NCBI RefSeq assembly: GCF_002259745.1
Contig: NZ_MWWW01000002.1
Span: forward strand, 186,106 to 250,105
DNA: 64,000 bases
Source: Bifidobacterium myosotis
GTDB lineage: Bacteria > Actinomycetota > Actinomycetes > Actinomycetales > Bifidobacteriaceae
Reading direction: 5' to 3'
In this document: positions 48,330-56,652 of the stretch, piece by piece
How positions within the stretch are numbered: position 1 is the first letter of the stretch
Layout of the letters: the number at the start of each line of letters is the position of its first letter
The notes under the pieces: model-generated
Seen by the model: only the letters and a program-made list of their open reading frames with translations
Database searches by the model: none
Told to the model about the DNA's origin: nothing
Program-made: the position numbers and the translations under genes

Positions 48330-48989
48330 ATGATGACGGAACGTAAAGTGCGACCGCATGCCGTCCGTGGGGCGCGCACGCCTGCGGTACATGTCTTGGG
48401 GAGACGACGTCACACCATGAGCAGCAAGGTTCCGTTTACCAAAGAGCAGATTGCCTATCTTGAGAGTTTGCCGGCCGTGGCCGCCGCTTCGGCCGTGCGC
48501 ATCACCTACACCGACGAGTTCAAGCGCAGCTGTCTGACCAGTTACTACCGGGGTGGCAGTCCTGTGAATCTGTTCCGCAAGGCCGGTCTGCCACCGGAGC
48601 TCATCGGGTACAAGCGCATTGAACGGTGCTTCTCCCGCTGGCGGGAGTCCGCATCCGAGATTTTCGCCGGTCAAGGGTCGGCCGGGGAGCGTGTTCTCGA
48701 CGAAGGCTCGGCAGAGGCCGGTTCCGATTCCGAAGACCGTGCGCCGGGGAGGGATACGACTGCGGCGCGTCACGATGACGCCGGTGCCGGTGCATCGGGC
48801 GTCGGTGTCGGTGCTGCGAATGCGGATTCGGCCGTAGCCTCCTCCGCGAACGACGGCTCCGAGGATGCCCCGTCCGTGAAGGATGACGTGCGCGACCAGC
48901 TCATCCGTCAGCAGGTACGCTACATCATCCAGCTTGAGCATGAAATCGACGAACTGAAGAAGCGCGTCGGCCGCCGAACCGGCCGCTGA
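48330..48989 (+). CDS. HTH-domain protein resembling IS-associated OrfA-type proteins
   Basis: This 219-residue protein has a conserved N-terminal domain starting FTKEQIAYLESLPAV, then RITYTDEFKRSCLTSYYRGG and GYKRIERCFSRWRE, like small HTH proteins encoded beside or within insertion sequences. A Ser/Ala/Gly-rich linker of about 60 residues and a C-terminal coiled coil, RYIIQLEHEIDELKKRV, follow. AAAGG precedes ATG 48330, but homologs begin near MSSKVPFT (48417). It sits alone at the left edge of the EPS locus, so it may be a domesticated transposon remnant or a local regulator. Confidence 0.65.
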   Translation: MMTERKVRPHAVRGARTPAVHVLGRRRHTMSSKVPFTKEQIAYLESLPAVAAASAVRITYTDEFKRSCLTSYYRGGSPVNLFRKAGLPPELIGYKRIERCFSRWRESASEIFAGQGSAGERVLDEGSAEAGSDSEDRAPGRDTTAARHDDAGAGASGVGVGAANADSAVASSANDGSEDAPSVKDDVRDQLIRQQVRYIIQLEHEIDELKKRVGRRTGR

Positions 48990-49036
48990 CCCCCGATTCC
49001 GACACCGAACACCCCCGTGAGTCATAGGGGGTTCTG

Positions 49037-49070
49037 TATACTGTTATGCGCGGTACGGGGGTACCCCTAT
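49037..49070 (+). promoter_or_regulatory. Candidate EPS promoter with GGGGGTACCCCTAT palindrome
   Basis: TATACT (49037-49042) could be a -10 box, and GGGGGTACCCCTAT (49057-49070) lies just after it. The same 14-mer, reversed, occurs at 53003-53016 before the kinase gene. The -35 match is poor, so the promoter call is tentative. Confidence 0.5.
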
Positions 49071-49208
49071 GCGAACGGTTCCCCTGATTTCCTTGCCGGG
49101 AATGGTGTCGTCGCCGACATTCTCGCCTGACCCTTCTCCGACGCTTGGAACGCCACAGACGCCGCACATGATGGTATACGGTCGACGTTCGGAAGCGCGG
49201 GGGAGATA

Positions 49209-50774
49209 TTGGCTCGGTCATCACAGTTGCATAATCGGTTGTTCCTCGGTCGCACCGACGAACAATTCCGAACGCTGCGTGATCGGCAGTTGTCGCAGGT
49301 GCTGTATTGGCGGTTCTTCGTCAATCTTGCGCTCATGCTGGTGGATGCGGCCATGTTCCTCATCGCGGAGGCCACCGTCCTCAATGTGCGTACGGCTGGG
49401 GTGCAGTTCTATTCGGAGAGGCTCGGCTTCGCCGTGGACACCACGCTCTATCTCGTCGTCTCCGCATGCTGCTGGATCTGGTCGCTGAGGACCGTGGGCA
49501 TCTACCATCGTCACATCATGGGCGACGGTTATCAGGTGAACATACTGCCGGTCAAGGGCATGGCGTTGTGCTGGATGCTGCATTGCACGCTCGACTACAT
49601 CTTCGGTTTCCGAATGCCCCTGCGCACCTTGACACTCATGGTGGTGGCGGGCTGGCTGCTCACCGCAATGGAACGCATCGTCTCCCGCATGTTCCTTACG
49701 CGCAGCCGTGATGCGGGGCAGTTCGCCTACGGCACGGTGATCGTCGGCTCGCCGAAGGGCATCGGCAACACCCTGCGTTTTCTGGGGCGTCGCCAACAGC
49801 TCAACTACCGGCCGGTGGCGGTCTGCCCGATCAGGTTCAACCCGGAGACGGGGCTGATCGAAGCGGACACCGACATCGAGATGCTGGAATGGCAGATCAG
49901 CGCCAATTGGGGAGATTCGCTGCCGGTGCTCGAGTACCGCGACCAAGACCTTGCGCATCGCATCGTCGATATGAACGCCCAGACCGTGCTGGTCGCGGAC
50001 GAGTTGCGCCGGTATTCCGACAACTACAACATCTTCTCCGTACGCATGGAGTCCTCCGGCCTGGAGATCGCCATGCTGGCCTCCGCCGCGGACACGGCGA
50101 ACCACGAATTCCAGATCCGCTCGATTCAGGGCGTCACCATCATCACCCAGCGACTTGCCCAGTACACGCCGTCCGTGCGGGTCGCCAAGCGCATGTTCGA
50201 TCTGGTGGTCTCCTCGTTGGCCATCGTCTGCTCGCTGTTCATCACGCTGCCGGTGGCGATCGCCATCAAATTGACCGATGGCGGTCCGGTGTTCTACACG
50301 CAGACCCGCGTCGGACTCAACGGCAAGCCGTTCGAGATGATCAAGTTCCGTTCGATGGTGACCGATGCGGACAAGCTCAAGGCCGAACTGGCCAAACAGA
50401 CCGGCCAGACCAACCGGTTCATCTTCAAGATGAAGGACGACCCTCGCATCACGCCGATAGGCCGGTTCATCCGCCGTTTCTCCATTGACGAACTGCCGCA
50501 GTTCCTCAATGTCTTCAAGGGGGATATGTCCACGGTGGGGCCGCGTCCGCCGCTGCCGGAGGAATATGAGCGCTACAACACGCTGTATGCCACGCGCATG
50601 CTCGTCAAGCCCGGTATCACCGGCCCATGGCAGGTGTCGGGCCGTTCCGACCTGTCCGCCGAGGAAAGCGAGGCGCTGGATGTCGCCTACGTGCAGAACT
50701 GGTCGATTATGGGCGATATCCACCTCATGTTCCGCACGGTCGGTGCCGTGCTGAGCCACAAGGGGGCCTACTGA
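49209..50774 (+). CDS. EPS priming sugar transferase (polyprenyl-phosphate glycosylphosphotransferase)
   Basis: This 521-residue protein would transfer a sugar-1-phosphate to undecaprenyl phosphate, starting each EPS repeat unit. It has five N-terminal membrane segments, a middle soluble domain and the catalytic C-terminus: KRMFDLVVSSLAIV, KFRSMVTDADKLKAEL, IDELPQFLNVFKGDMSTVGP, RPPLPEEYERY and VKPGITGPWQVSGRSDLS. The start is TTG with GGGGGAGATAT upstream. The stop overlaps the DUF4012 start (TGATG). Confidence 0.92.
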   Translation: MARSSQLHNRLFLGRTDEQFRTLRDRQLSQVLYWRFFVNLALMLVDAAMFLIAEATVLNVRTAGVQFYSERLGFAVDTTLYLVVSACCWIWSLRTVGIYHRHIMGDGYQVNILPVKGMALCWMLHCTLDYIFGFRMPLRTLTLMVVAGWLLTAMERIVSRMFLTRSRDAGQFAYGTVIVGSPKGIGNTLRFLGRRQQLNYRPVAVCPIRFNPETGLIEADTDIEMLEWQISANWGDSLPVLEYRDQDLAHRIVDMNAQTVLVADELRRYSDNYNIFSVRMESSGLEIAMLASAADTANHEFQIRSIQGVTIITQRLAQYTPSVRVAKRMFDLVVSSLAIVCSLFITLPVAIAIKLTDGGPVFYTQTRVGLNGKPFEMIKFRSMVTDADKLKAELAKQTGQTNRFIFKMKDDPRITPIGRFIRRFSIDELPQFLNVFKGDMSTVGPRPPLPEEYERYNTLYATRMLVKPGITGPWQVSGRSDLSAEESEALDVAYVQNWSIMGDIHLMFRTVGAVLSHKGAY

Positions 50775-52828
50775 TGGACCGTCCCACGCCTCAGTCCGAG
50801 CCGCTCGAGCCGGGTAAGCCCCTTGAGCCGCCGACTCCGCCGACTCCGCCTGCCCCGCCGACCCCGTCAATCGTCGAACCTATGCCCGGCACGACATCCG
50901 GTTCCAGAGGGAACGGAACGAACCTGTCTCATGAGGACGATCTGCCCCAATCCGCAAACGGCCGTCCGGCCCGGAGGCGGATGAGCCGTGCGGCCGTGGC
51001 GCGTATGAAACGGGCCCGTCGCCGTCGCCGCATCATCCTTGGCGTTCTTGTCGCCATGGTGACGCTGATGTGCGCGCTGGCCGGCTGGTTCGCCGTGTCC
51101 GCGTGGATCGCCAAAGGCGAAGTGGAGGCCGCGGTGGCGGCCGTCTCGCAGGTCAAATCCGCTGCCGAGTCCGGGGACCTGGATCAGGCAGCCGATGGCC
51201 TTGATGAATTCGCCGACCATGTCCAGTCCGCCTATCGTCAGACCAGTCAGCCCGTCTGGGCGCTCGCCGGCATGACGCCTAGATACGGCGCGGATATCAC
51301 GGCGATTCGCGAGACCGTCCACATCCTCGAGGACGTCTCCAACAACGGCATCCCGAAAATCACCAAGATGCTGCGGTCCGTGGACCTTGACCGAATCGGC
51401 ATCAAGGATGGCGTCATCAGCTTGGGCGGTCTGGAGGATTCGTCGGCCGACTTGGCCGCCGCACACCAGTCGATCGTCGATGCCGCCGCGCGACTCAATA
51501 CCGTGGGACCTACGACCATCCCGCAACTGACCAGCGCCCTCGAGCAGGGCCGGGAACAGATCGGCAGACTTTCCGCACTCACGGACATGGCCAGCAGGGT
51601 GGCGGATGTCGCGCCTTCGATGCTGGGCCTCGGGGGCAGCGGTAATGGCGGCAGCGGTGGTAATGGCGGAGCTAGCCGCACGTACCTCATACTGGCGCAG
51701 AACAACGCCGAGCTCAGGGCCACGGGCGGCATCGCCAGTTCGTGGGGCACCCTGACCGTCACCAACGGCCGCCTACGCCTCACCGATTTCGCCACGCCGC
51801 CATCGGATGCGGTGTTCGGCGCCGGAGAGGCCAGTGGCGTGCTCACGGCCGATGAGCGCAACCTGTTTTCCACCAACATGGCGACGGACTATCAGGATCT
51901 GAACTTCACACCGGACTTCACGCGCACTGGCGAACTCGCCAGCGATATCTGGGAACGCGCCGGCAACGGCAAGGTGGATGGCGTCATCAGTGTGGACCCG
52001 GTGTTCCTCGGCAGATTGCTTGCCGTTACCGGCCCGGTCAGCCTTGACTCGACCATCACGTCGGCGGTGCTGGGACTCGAACAGGGCGATGGTGGCGCGA
52101 ATACGCTCACGCTGAGCGCCGAGAATGCCGCGGAAGTGTTGCTCAACCGCATTTATCTGACCGGCGCCACCCAGGACGAGCAGGATGCCTTCTTCTCGAG
52201 TGCCGCCGCGCAGGTGTTCGACCACGTGCTTCATCATCTCGATGGCAAGGGCCGCAGTCTGATGAAGGTCGTGCGGGAGGCGGCGGATGATGGGCATCTG
52301 TACGTGTACAGCACCCACGAGGCGGAGCAGGACCGGCTGGATGGCACGGCGGTCTCCGGCGCGCTGATTTCAGGCGATGCCCCCGGCAATCCGGTGGCCG
52401 GCGTCTATCTCAACGACGGCACGATGGGCAAAATGGACTGGTATCTGGACCGTGAGGTCAAGGCCACCTATGAGAAAACCTATCCGAACGGTGCCAGGCA
52501 GTACACACTCGATATCACGTTGACGAACACCGCGGATGCTGCGAGCATATCCAACACGCCGGTATTGCTGCGCGGATACACCGCTGATCACAGGCCCAGG
52601 CATGGGGAGATTGAAACGGTGCTGTATGTATACGCGCCGGCCGGAGGTCGTCTGGTGGATTGGACCGAGGATTTCGATCAGATTGCCACCCATGAGGGGC
52701 TGACCGTAGGGGTGAAGACCGTGACGTTGGAGCCGGGGGAGCGGTTCACCACCACCGTTCGCGTACTGGCGAGCCCCGCCGCCGGCGATACCGCCCTGAC
52801 TGTGCGCCAGACGCCGATGATTGACTAG
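50774..52828 (+). CDS. DUF4012-domain membrane protein
   Basis: This 684-residue protein has an 80-residue Pro/Arg-rich cytoplasmic tail, one membrane segment (about residues 85-107) and a large extracytoplasmic DUF4012 domain, with QNNAELRATGG (about residue 310) as the clearest family motif. The role is unknown, but such proteins often lie in EPS or wall-glycan clusters. The start overlaps the transferase stop, indicating coupling. The stop codon TAG lies inside the left end of a degenerate repeat element. Confidence 0.85.
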   Translation: MDRPTPQSEPLEPGKPLEPPTPPTPPAPPTPSIVEPMPGTTSGSRGNGTNLSHEDDLPQSANGRPARRRMSRAAVARMKRARRRRRIILGVLVAMVTLMCALAGWFAVSAWIAKGEVEAAVAAVSQVKSAAESGDLDQAADGLDEFADHVQSAYRQTSQPVWALAGMTPRYGADITAIRETVHILEDVSNNGIPKITKMLRSVDLDRIGIKDGVISLGGLEDSSADLAAAHQSIVDAAARLNTVGPTTIPQLTSALEQGREQIGRLSALTDMASRVADVAPSMLGLGGSGNGGSGGNGGASRTYLILAQNNAELRATGGIASSWGTLTVTNGRLRLTDFATPPSDAVFGAGEASGVLTADERNLFSTNMATDYQDLNFTPDFTRTGELASDIWERAGNGKVDGVISVDPVFLGRLLAVTGPVSLDSTITSAVLGLEQGDGGANTLTLSAENAAEVLLNRIYLTGATQDEQDAFFSSAAAQVFDHVLHHLDGKGRSLMKVVREAADDGHLYVYSTHEAEQDRLDGTAVSGALISGDAPGNPVAGVYLNDGTMGKMDWYLDREVKATYEKTYPNGARQYTLDITLTNTADAASISNTPVLLRGYTADHRPRHGEIETVLYVYAPAGGRLVDWTEDFDQIATHEGLTVGVKTVTLEPGERFTTTVRVLASPAAGDTALTVRQTPMID

Positions 52829-52983
52829 CGGTTTGTCGGCAATCGCGGGACGGGCTGGCGGAGAAGCCGAGCCTCCCGAAATCGGCCGCCAGGTTGCTCC
52901 CTTTGATGAGGGGGGGCTGCCGGCGAAGCTGACCGGGGAGGAAAACATCCGAAATCCTCAATCGTGAGCAAGCCGGGCCACCA
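52825..52983. repeat. Degenerate CTAG-family element after the DUF4012 gene
   Basis: CTAGCGGTTTGTC (52825-52837) resembles the family start, and the right end complements GGTGGCCCGGCTTGCTCACG, like the left end at 42794. The interior CCGGCGAAGCTGACCGG matches the family core. Much decayed; it supplies the stop codon of the upstream gene. Confidence 0.5.
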
Positions 52984-53000
52984 CCTGACACCCCTTTATC

Positions 53001-53017
53001 AATAGGGGTACCCCCTT
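53001..53017. promoter_or_regulatory. Second GTACCCC palindrome upstream of the kinase gene
   Basis: AATAGGGGTACCCCCTT contains the same 14-mer as 49057-49070 in opposite orientation, 68 bases before the GTG. Two copies in front of two EPS genes suggest a shared regulator. Confidence 0.5.
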
Positions 53018-53084
53018 CTCGCTAAACTTGAACAGATACACAACAATCCTGAATTGAAGTCCCCGGCTGGGAACGGAGCGCCAA

Positions 53085-54536
53085 GTGACGATTCTTGACA
53101 TTGTTCATGTGCTGAAGAAGCACCTCATCACCGCGGTGATCACGCTTGTGGTCGTGACGGTGGCGATGGCCTGCTACACATTCACGCGGACCACGCAATA
53201 TATGGCCACCGCCGAATTGCTGGCCACGTACCGCACCTCCGCAGGCTCCGGGGAGACGGGCAGTTCGGGCAATGCCGGCGAATTGAGTTCCGGCGCGAAT
53301 TACATCAACAGCCAGATCCGGACGTATCCCCAGCTGGTGAAGACCGAATCCGTGCTTCAGCCGGTGATTGACGATCTGGGGCTGAACACGACGGTGAGTG
53401 TGCTCGCCCAAAGCGTCACCGCATCGAACCCGGACGGCACTATGCTGGTGGACCTCTCCGTGAAGAACCCCGATCCGAAGACGGCGTCGAGCATCGCCAA
53501 TGCGGTCGCCGAGAGTCTGAAGAAACAGGTGACGTCCACCCTGTACACCGATGAGGGCGATAAGATCGTATCCCCCGTGAATCTGACGGTGGTGCAGCAG
53601 GCGTACGCACCCGCCTCCCCCAGCTCGCCGAACATCCCGCGCAATCTCATGGCCGGTGTGGCCTGCGGCATCATCCTCGGCATCGTGGCCGCACTGATCA
53701 AGGACCTGATGGATACCCGCGTCCGCCTTGATTCCGATGTCACCGGCATCGTGGAGTCGCCCGTGCTGGGCAGCCTGAGCCGCGATGAGGCATACGCGGA
53801 CAAGACCCCGGTCATCATCGCCAAGCCCGCCTCCCGTGAAGCCGAGGAGGTGCGACGACTCCGCACCAATCTTATGTTCGCGCTGCCGGATGGTCCCCAG
53901 TCCAATGTGATCGTGGTGACCTCCGCCGGTCCGTCCGAAGGCAAGACCACGCTCTGCGTCAATCTGGCCACCGCCTTCGCCGAGAACGGCGGCAAGGTGC
54001 TGCTCATCGACACCGATGTGCGCAACCCGTCCATCGCCGACAAGCTCGGTATCGACGGCAATGTGGGCCTGACCCACCTCATCACCAATCAGGTCTCCTC
54101 GCAGGATGCCATCCAACGGTATTGGAAGCAGAACCTGCATGTGCTGCCCGCAGGTATGCAAAGCATGAACCCGAGCATTCTGCTCAACTCCCGTGCCCTG
54201 AAGGCGCTTATCGAACAGGTGGCCGGCGCCTACGACTACGTGATTGTGGATACCGCCCCGATGCAGGTGGCCAACGATGCCGCAGTGTTCGCCAAGGAGG
54301 GGCCCGAACTGCTGCTCGTGGCGGGAATCGGGGTCACGGAAAAGAATGTCCTTCGCCAGACCACCCAGGAACTGGAAACGCTCGACATCCACGCGGCCGG
54401 CGTGGCCATCAACTACGCCGAGCAGGACAAGTCCCGCAAGTCCGGTTACTACTACTATTACGGCAACACCAAGTCGGGATACGGGAGCAGGCATCGGGAC
54501 ACCGGCTCCAAACACCGCGACGCCGAGAAACGCTGA
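53085..54536 (+). CDS. Wzz/BY-kinase fusion (chain-length regulator and tyrosine kinase)
   Basis: This 483-residue protein joins a CpsC-like Wzz domain with two membrane segments (about residues 15-35 and 187-208) to a CpsD-like autokinase. Kinase motifs are VVTSAGPSEGKTTLCVNLAT (Walker A), LLIDTDVRNPS (Walker A') and YDYVIVDTAPM (Walker B). The C-terminus has a Tyr cluster, SGYYYYYGNTKSGYG, for autophosphorylation. In many Firmicutes the two halves are separate genes. The GTG follows ACGGAGCGCCAA. Confidence 0.93.
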   Translation: MTILDIVHVLKKHLITAVITLVVVTVAMACYTFTRTTQYMATAELLATYRTSAGSGETGSSGNAGELSSGANYINSQIRTYPQLVKTESVLQPVIDDLGLNTTVSVLAQSVTASNPDGTMLVDLSVKNPDPKTASSIANAVAESLKKQVTSTLYTDEGDKIVSPVNLTVVQQAYAPASPSSPNIPRNLMAGVACGIILGIVAALIKDLMDTRVRLDSDVTGIVESPVLGSLSRDEAYADKTPVIIAKPASREAEEVRRLRTNLMFALPDGPQSNVIVVTSAGPSEGKTTLCVNLATAFAENGGKVLLIDTDVRNPSIADKLGIDGNVGLTHLITNQVSSQDAIQRYWKQNLHVLPAGMQSMNPSILLNSRALKALIEQVAGAYDYVIVDTAPMQVANDAAVFAKEGPELLLVAGIGVTEKNVLRQTTQELETLDIHAAGVAINYAEQDKSRKSGYYYYYGNTKSGYGSRHRDTGSKHRDAEKR

Positions 54537-54587
54537 GCACGTCCTGTGACCTGTGCCACGCCCCGCAGATTCCCTCTGCAAAACACT

Positions 54588-54705
54588 TACTGGTCCGTCT
54601 TGCACCGGCCTGAGCGTTGGCTCCCTCTTCTGAAGAAGAGGGGCTGGCGGCGAATCCGACTGGGGAAGGGAAAAGTCGAAAATCTATGGGCGGGACAAAC
54701 CACTC
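54588..54705. mobile_element. Degenerate CTAG-family element E
   Basis: The left end TACTGGTCCGTCTTG and the right end complement AGTGGTTTGTCCCG retain about 10 of 14 matches. The core CCCTCTTCTGAAGAAGAGGGG and GGCGGCGAATCCGACTGG are recognisable. It splits the kinase and ugd genes. Confidence 0.6.
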
Positions 54706-54802
54706 CACTGCAAACCACTCCACCGTCCATACCAATCAAAGCGCTGCAATGCCGGCGCCGTCACACACTCCTGATGATCGTATTGAGGAAAGAGGTTCAC
54801 CG

Positions 54803-56059
54803 ATGACTGAACGCACGTCCCTGAATATCGCAGTGGCCGGCACCGGCTACGTGGGGCTGAGCCTGAGCGTGCTCCTTGCACAGCGCCATCAGGTCACGGC
54901 CGTGGACATCGTGCCCGCGAAGGTGGACATGATCAACGCCCGCACATCGCCCATCCAGGACGAGTATATCGAGCGCTTCCTCGCGGAGAAGGAGCTGAAC
55001 CTCACCGCCACGCTGGACGGCGAGCGGGCCTATGCCGACGCGGATTTCGTCATCATCGCCGCGCCGACCAACTATGACAGCAAGCGGAACTTCTTCGACA
55101 CCTCCGCGGTGGAAGCCGTCATCGATTTGGTCATGAGAGTCAACCCGAACGCGATCATGGTCATCAAATCCACGATTCCGGTGGGCTATACGAAGGCCAT
55201 TCGCGACAAGAGCGGATCGCGGAACATCATCTTCAGCCCGGAGTTCCTGCGCGAATCCAAGGCCCTGTACGACAATCTCTACCCGAGTCGCATCGTGGTG
55301 GGCACCGATCTCGAGGACGAACGTCTGATGGAAGCCGCCCGCACCTTCGCCGGACTGCTGCAGGAAAGCGCCATCGCACAGGATGTCACAACGCTGATCA
55401 TGGGCTTCACCGAGGCGGAGGCCGTGAAGCTGTTCGCCAACACCTATCTGGCGCTGCGCGTCTCCTACTTCAACGAACTCGACACGTACGCCGAGTCCAA
55501 GGGGCTCGACACGCGCCAGATTATCGATGGCGTGTGTCTGGACCCGCGCATCGGCACGCACTACAACAACCCCAGTTTCGGCTATGGCGGCTACTGCCTG
55601 CCCAAGGACACGAAGCAACTGCTCGCCAACTACCAGGATGTGCCGGAGAACCTCATCGAGGCCATTGTGGAATCCAACGCCACCCGTAAGGACTTCATTG
55701 CCGATCAGGTGCTGAACAAAACCGGGTACTACGGGTATAGCGAGAACAACGAATACGACGCATCCGACGAACGGCCCGTGGTCGTGGGGGTGTTCCGCCT
55801 GACCATGAAGGCGAATTCGGACAACTTCCGCCAGTCCGCCATCCAAGGCGTGATGAAGCGCATCAAGGCCAAGGGCGCCACGGTCATCATCTACGAGCCG
55901 ACGCTGGAGGACGGTTCCACATTCTTCGGTAGCGAAGTGGTCAATGACCTCGACGAATTCAAGCGCCGCAGCGACGCCATTCTCGCGAACCGCTACGACG
56001 CCGTGCTGGACGATGTGAACGACAAGGTGTATACGCGGGATCTCTTCCGCAGGGACTGA
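54803..56059 (+). CDS. ugd: UDP-glucose 6-dehydrogenase (nucleotide sugar dehydrogenase)
   Basis: This 418-residue enzyme oxidises UDP-glucose to UDP-glucuronate, supplying an acidic sugar for EPS. The Rossmann motif [19 protein letters not shown] is at the start; the catalytic Cys lies in [15 protein letters not shown] (near residue 264). [11 protein letters not shown] and [16 protein letters not shown] are family landmarks. The ATG has GAGGAAAGAGGTTCACCG upstream; an ATG at 54617 would add residues from the repeat element. Predicted to act on UDP-glucose; related UDP-mannose/galactose forms cannot be excluded. Confidence 0.9.
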   Translation: MTERTSLNIAVAGTGYVGLSLSVLLAQRHQVTAVDIVPAKVDMINARTSPIQDEYIERFLAEKELNLTATLDGERAYADADFVIIAAPTNYDSKRNFFDTSAVEAVIDLVMRVNPNAIMVIKSTIPVGYTKAIRDKSGSRNIIFSPEFLRESKALYDNLYPSRIVVGTDLEDERLMEAARTFAGLLQESAIAQDVTTLIMGFTEAEAVKLFANTYLALRVSYFNELDTYAESKGLDTRQIIDGVCLDPRIGTHYNNPSFGYGGYCLPKDTKQLLANYQDVPENLIEAIVESNATRKDFIADQVLNKTGYYGYSENNEYDASDERPVVVGVFRLTMKANSDNFRQSAIQGVMKRIKAKGATVIIYEPTLEDGSTFFGSEVVNDLDEFKRRSDAILANRYDAVLDDVNDKVYTRDLFRRD

Positions 56060-56155
56060 ATCGTCGTCGGCGGCCCGCGATTCCCGTTACGTAGATGCCG
56101 TGGGGATGCATCGCCGACCCGCAGAGCCATCGTCGGACGGACGAAAGGAGACCTC

Positions 56156-56626
56156 ATGAGTACGTCATCGCCTAAGCTATGCTTCGCCGCGTCCTCAGGC
56201 GGCCATTACGAGCAGCTGATGATGCTGAAGCCGTTGATGGAGCGTTACGACAGCTTCGTGCTTACCGAGCGCACGCAGTATCAGGCCAAGGACAGGGGCA
56301 CTCGTACTTATTATGTGCCGCAGATCAACCGCAAGGAGCGTATGGTCCTGCTCAAGCTCATCGGCAACGGCTTCCGCTGCCTTGGCATCTTCCTCAAGGA
56401 ACGCCCCGATGTGATCATCTGCACAGGTGTGCTCGCCATGCTGCCGATGTGTCTGCTGATGAAGCTGTTCGGCAGGAAACTCATTTATATTGAGTCGTTC
56501 GCCAAAGTCACCTCGGCCACGGAATCCGGACAGTTGCTGTACCGGTTCGCGGACCGATTCTATGTGCAGTGGGACAGCATGAAGCGGAGCTATCCGAACG
56601 CCATCTGCCTGGGCAGCATCTACTGA
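56156..56626 (+). CDS. PssD/Alg14-like glycosyltransferase subunit
   Basis: This 156-residue protein has the Alg14/PssD motifs CFAASSGGHYEQLMML, IICTGVLAMLPMCLLMK and IYIESFAKVTSATESGQLLY, with membrane anchoring through the second. It usually partners with the catalytic PssE/Alg13 subunit, which is encoded next (27 bases on) as a fusion. AAAGGAGACCTC precedes the ATG. Confidence 0.88.
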   Translation: MSTSSPKLCFAASSGGHYEQLMMLKPLMERYDSFVLTERTQYQAKDRGTRTYYVPQINRKERMVLLKLIGNGFRCLGIFLKERPDVIICTGVLAMLPMCLLMKLFGRKLIYIESFAKVTSATESGQLLYRFADRFYVQWDSMKRSYPNAICLGSIY

Positions 56627-56652
56627 AACATCTACTCAGGGACGGAGTGCGC

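Noticed and set aside
53022..54605. 527-codon minus-strand frame over the BY-kinase
   Set aside because: The plus strand has intact Wzz and Walker motifs; the minus frame has no homology.
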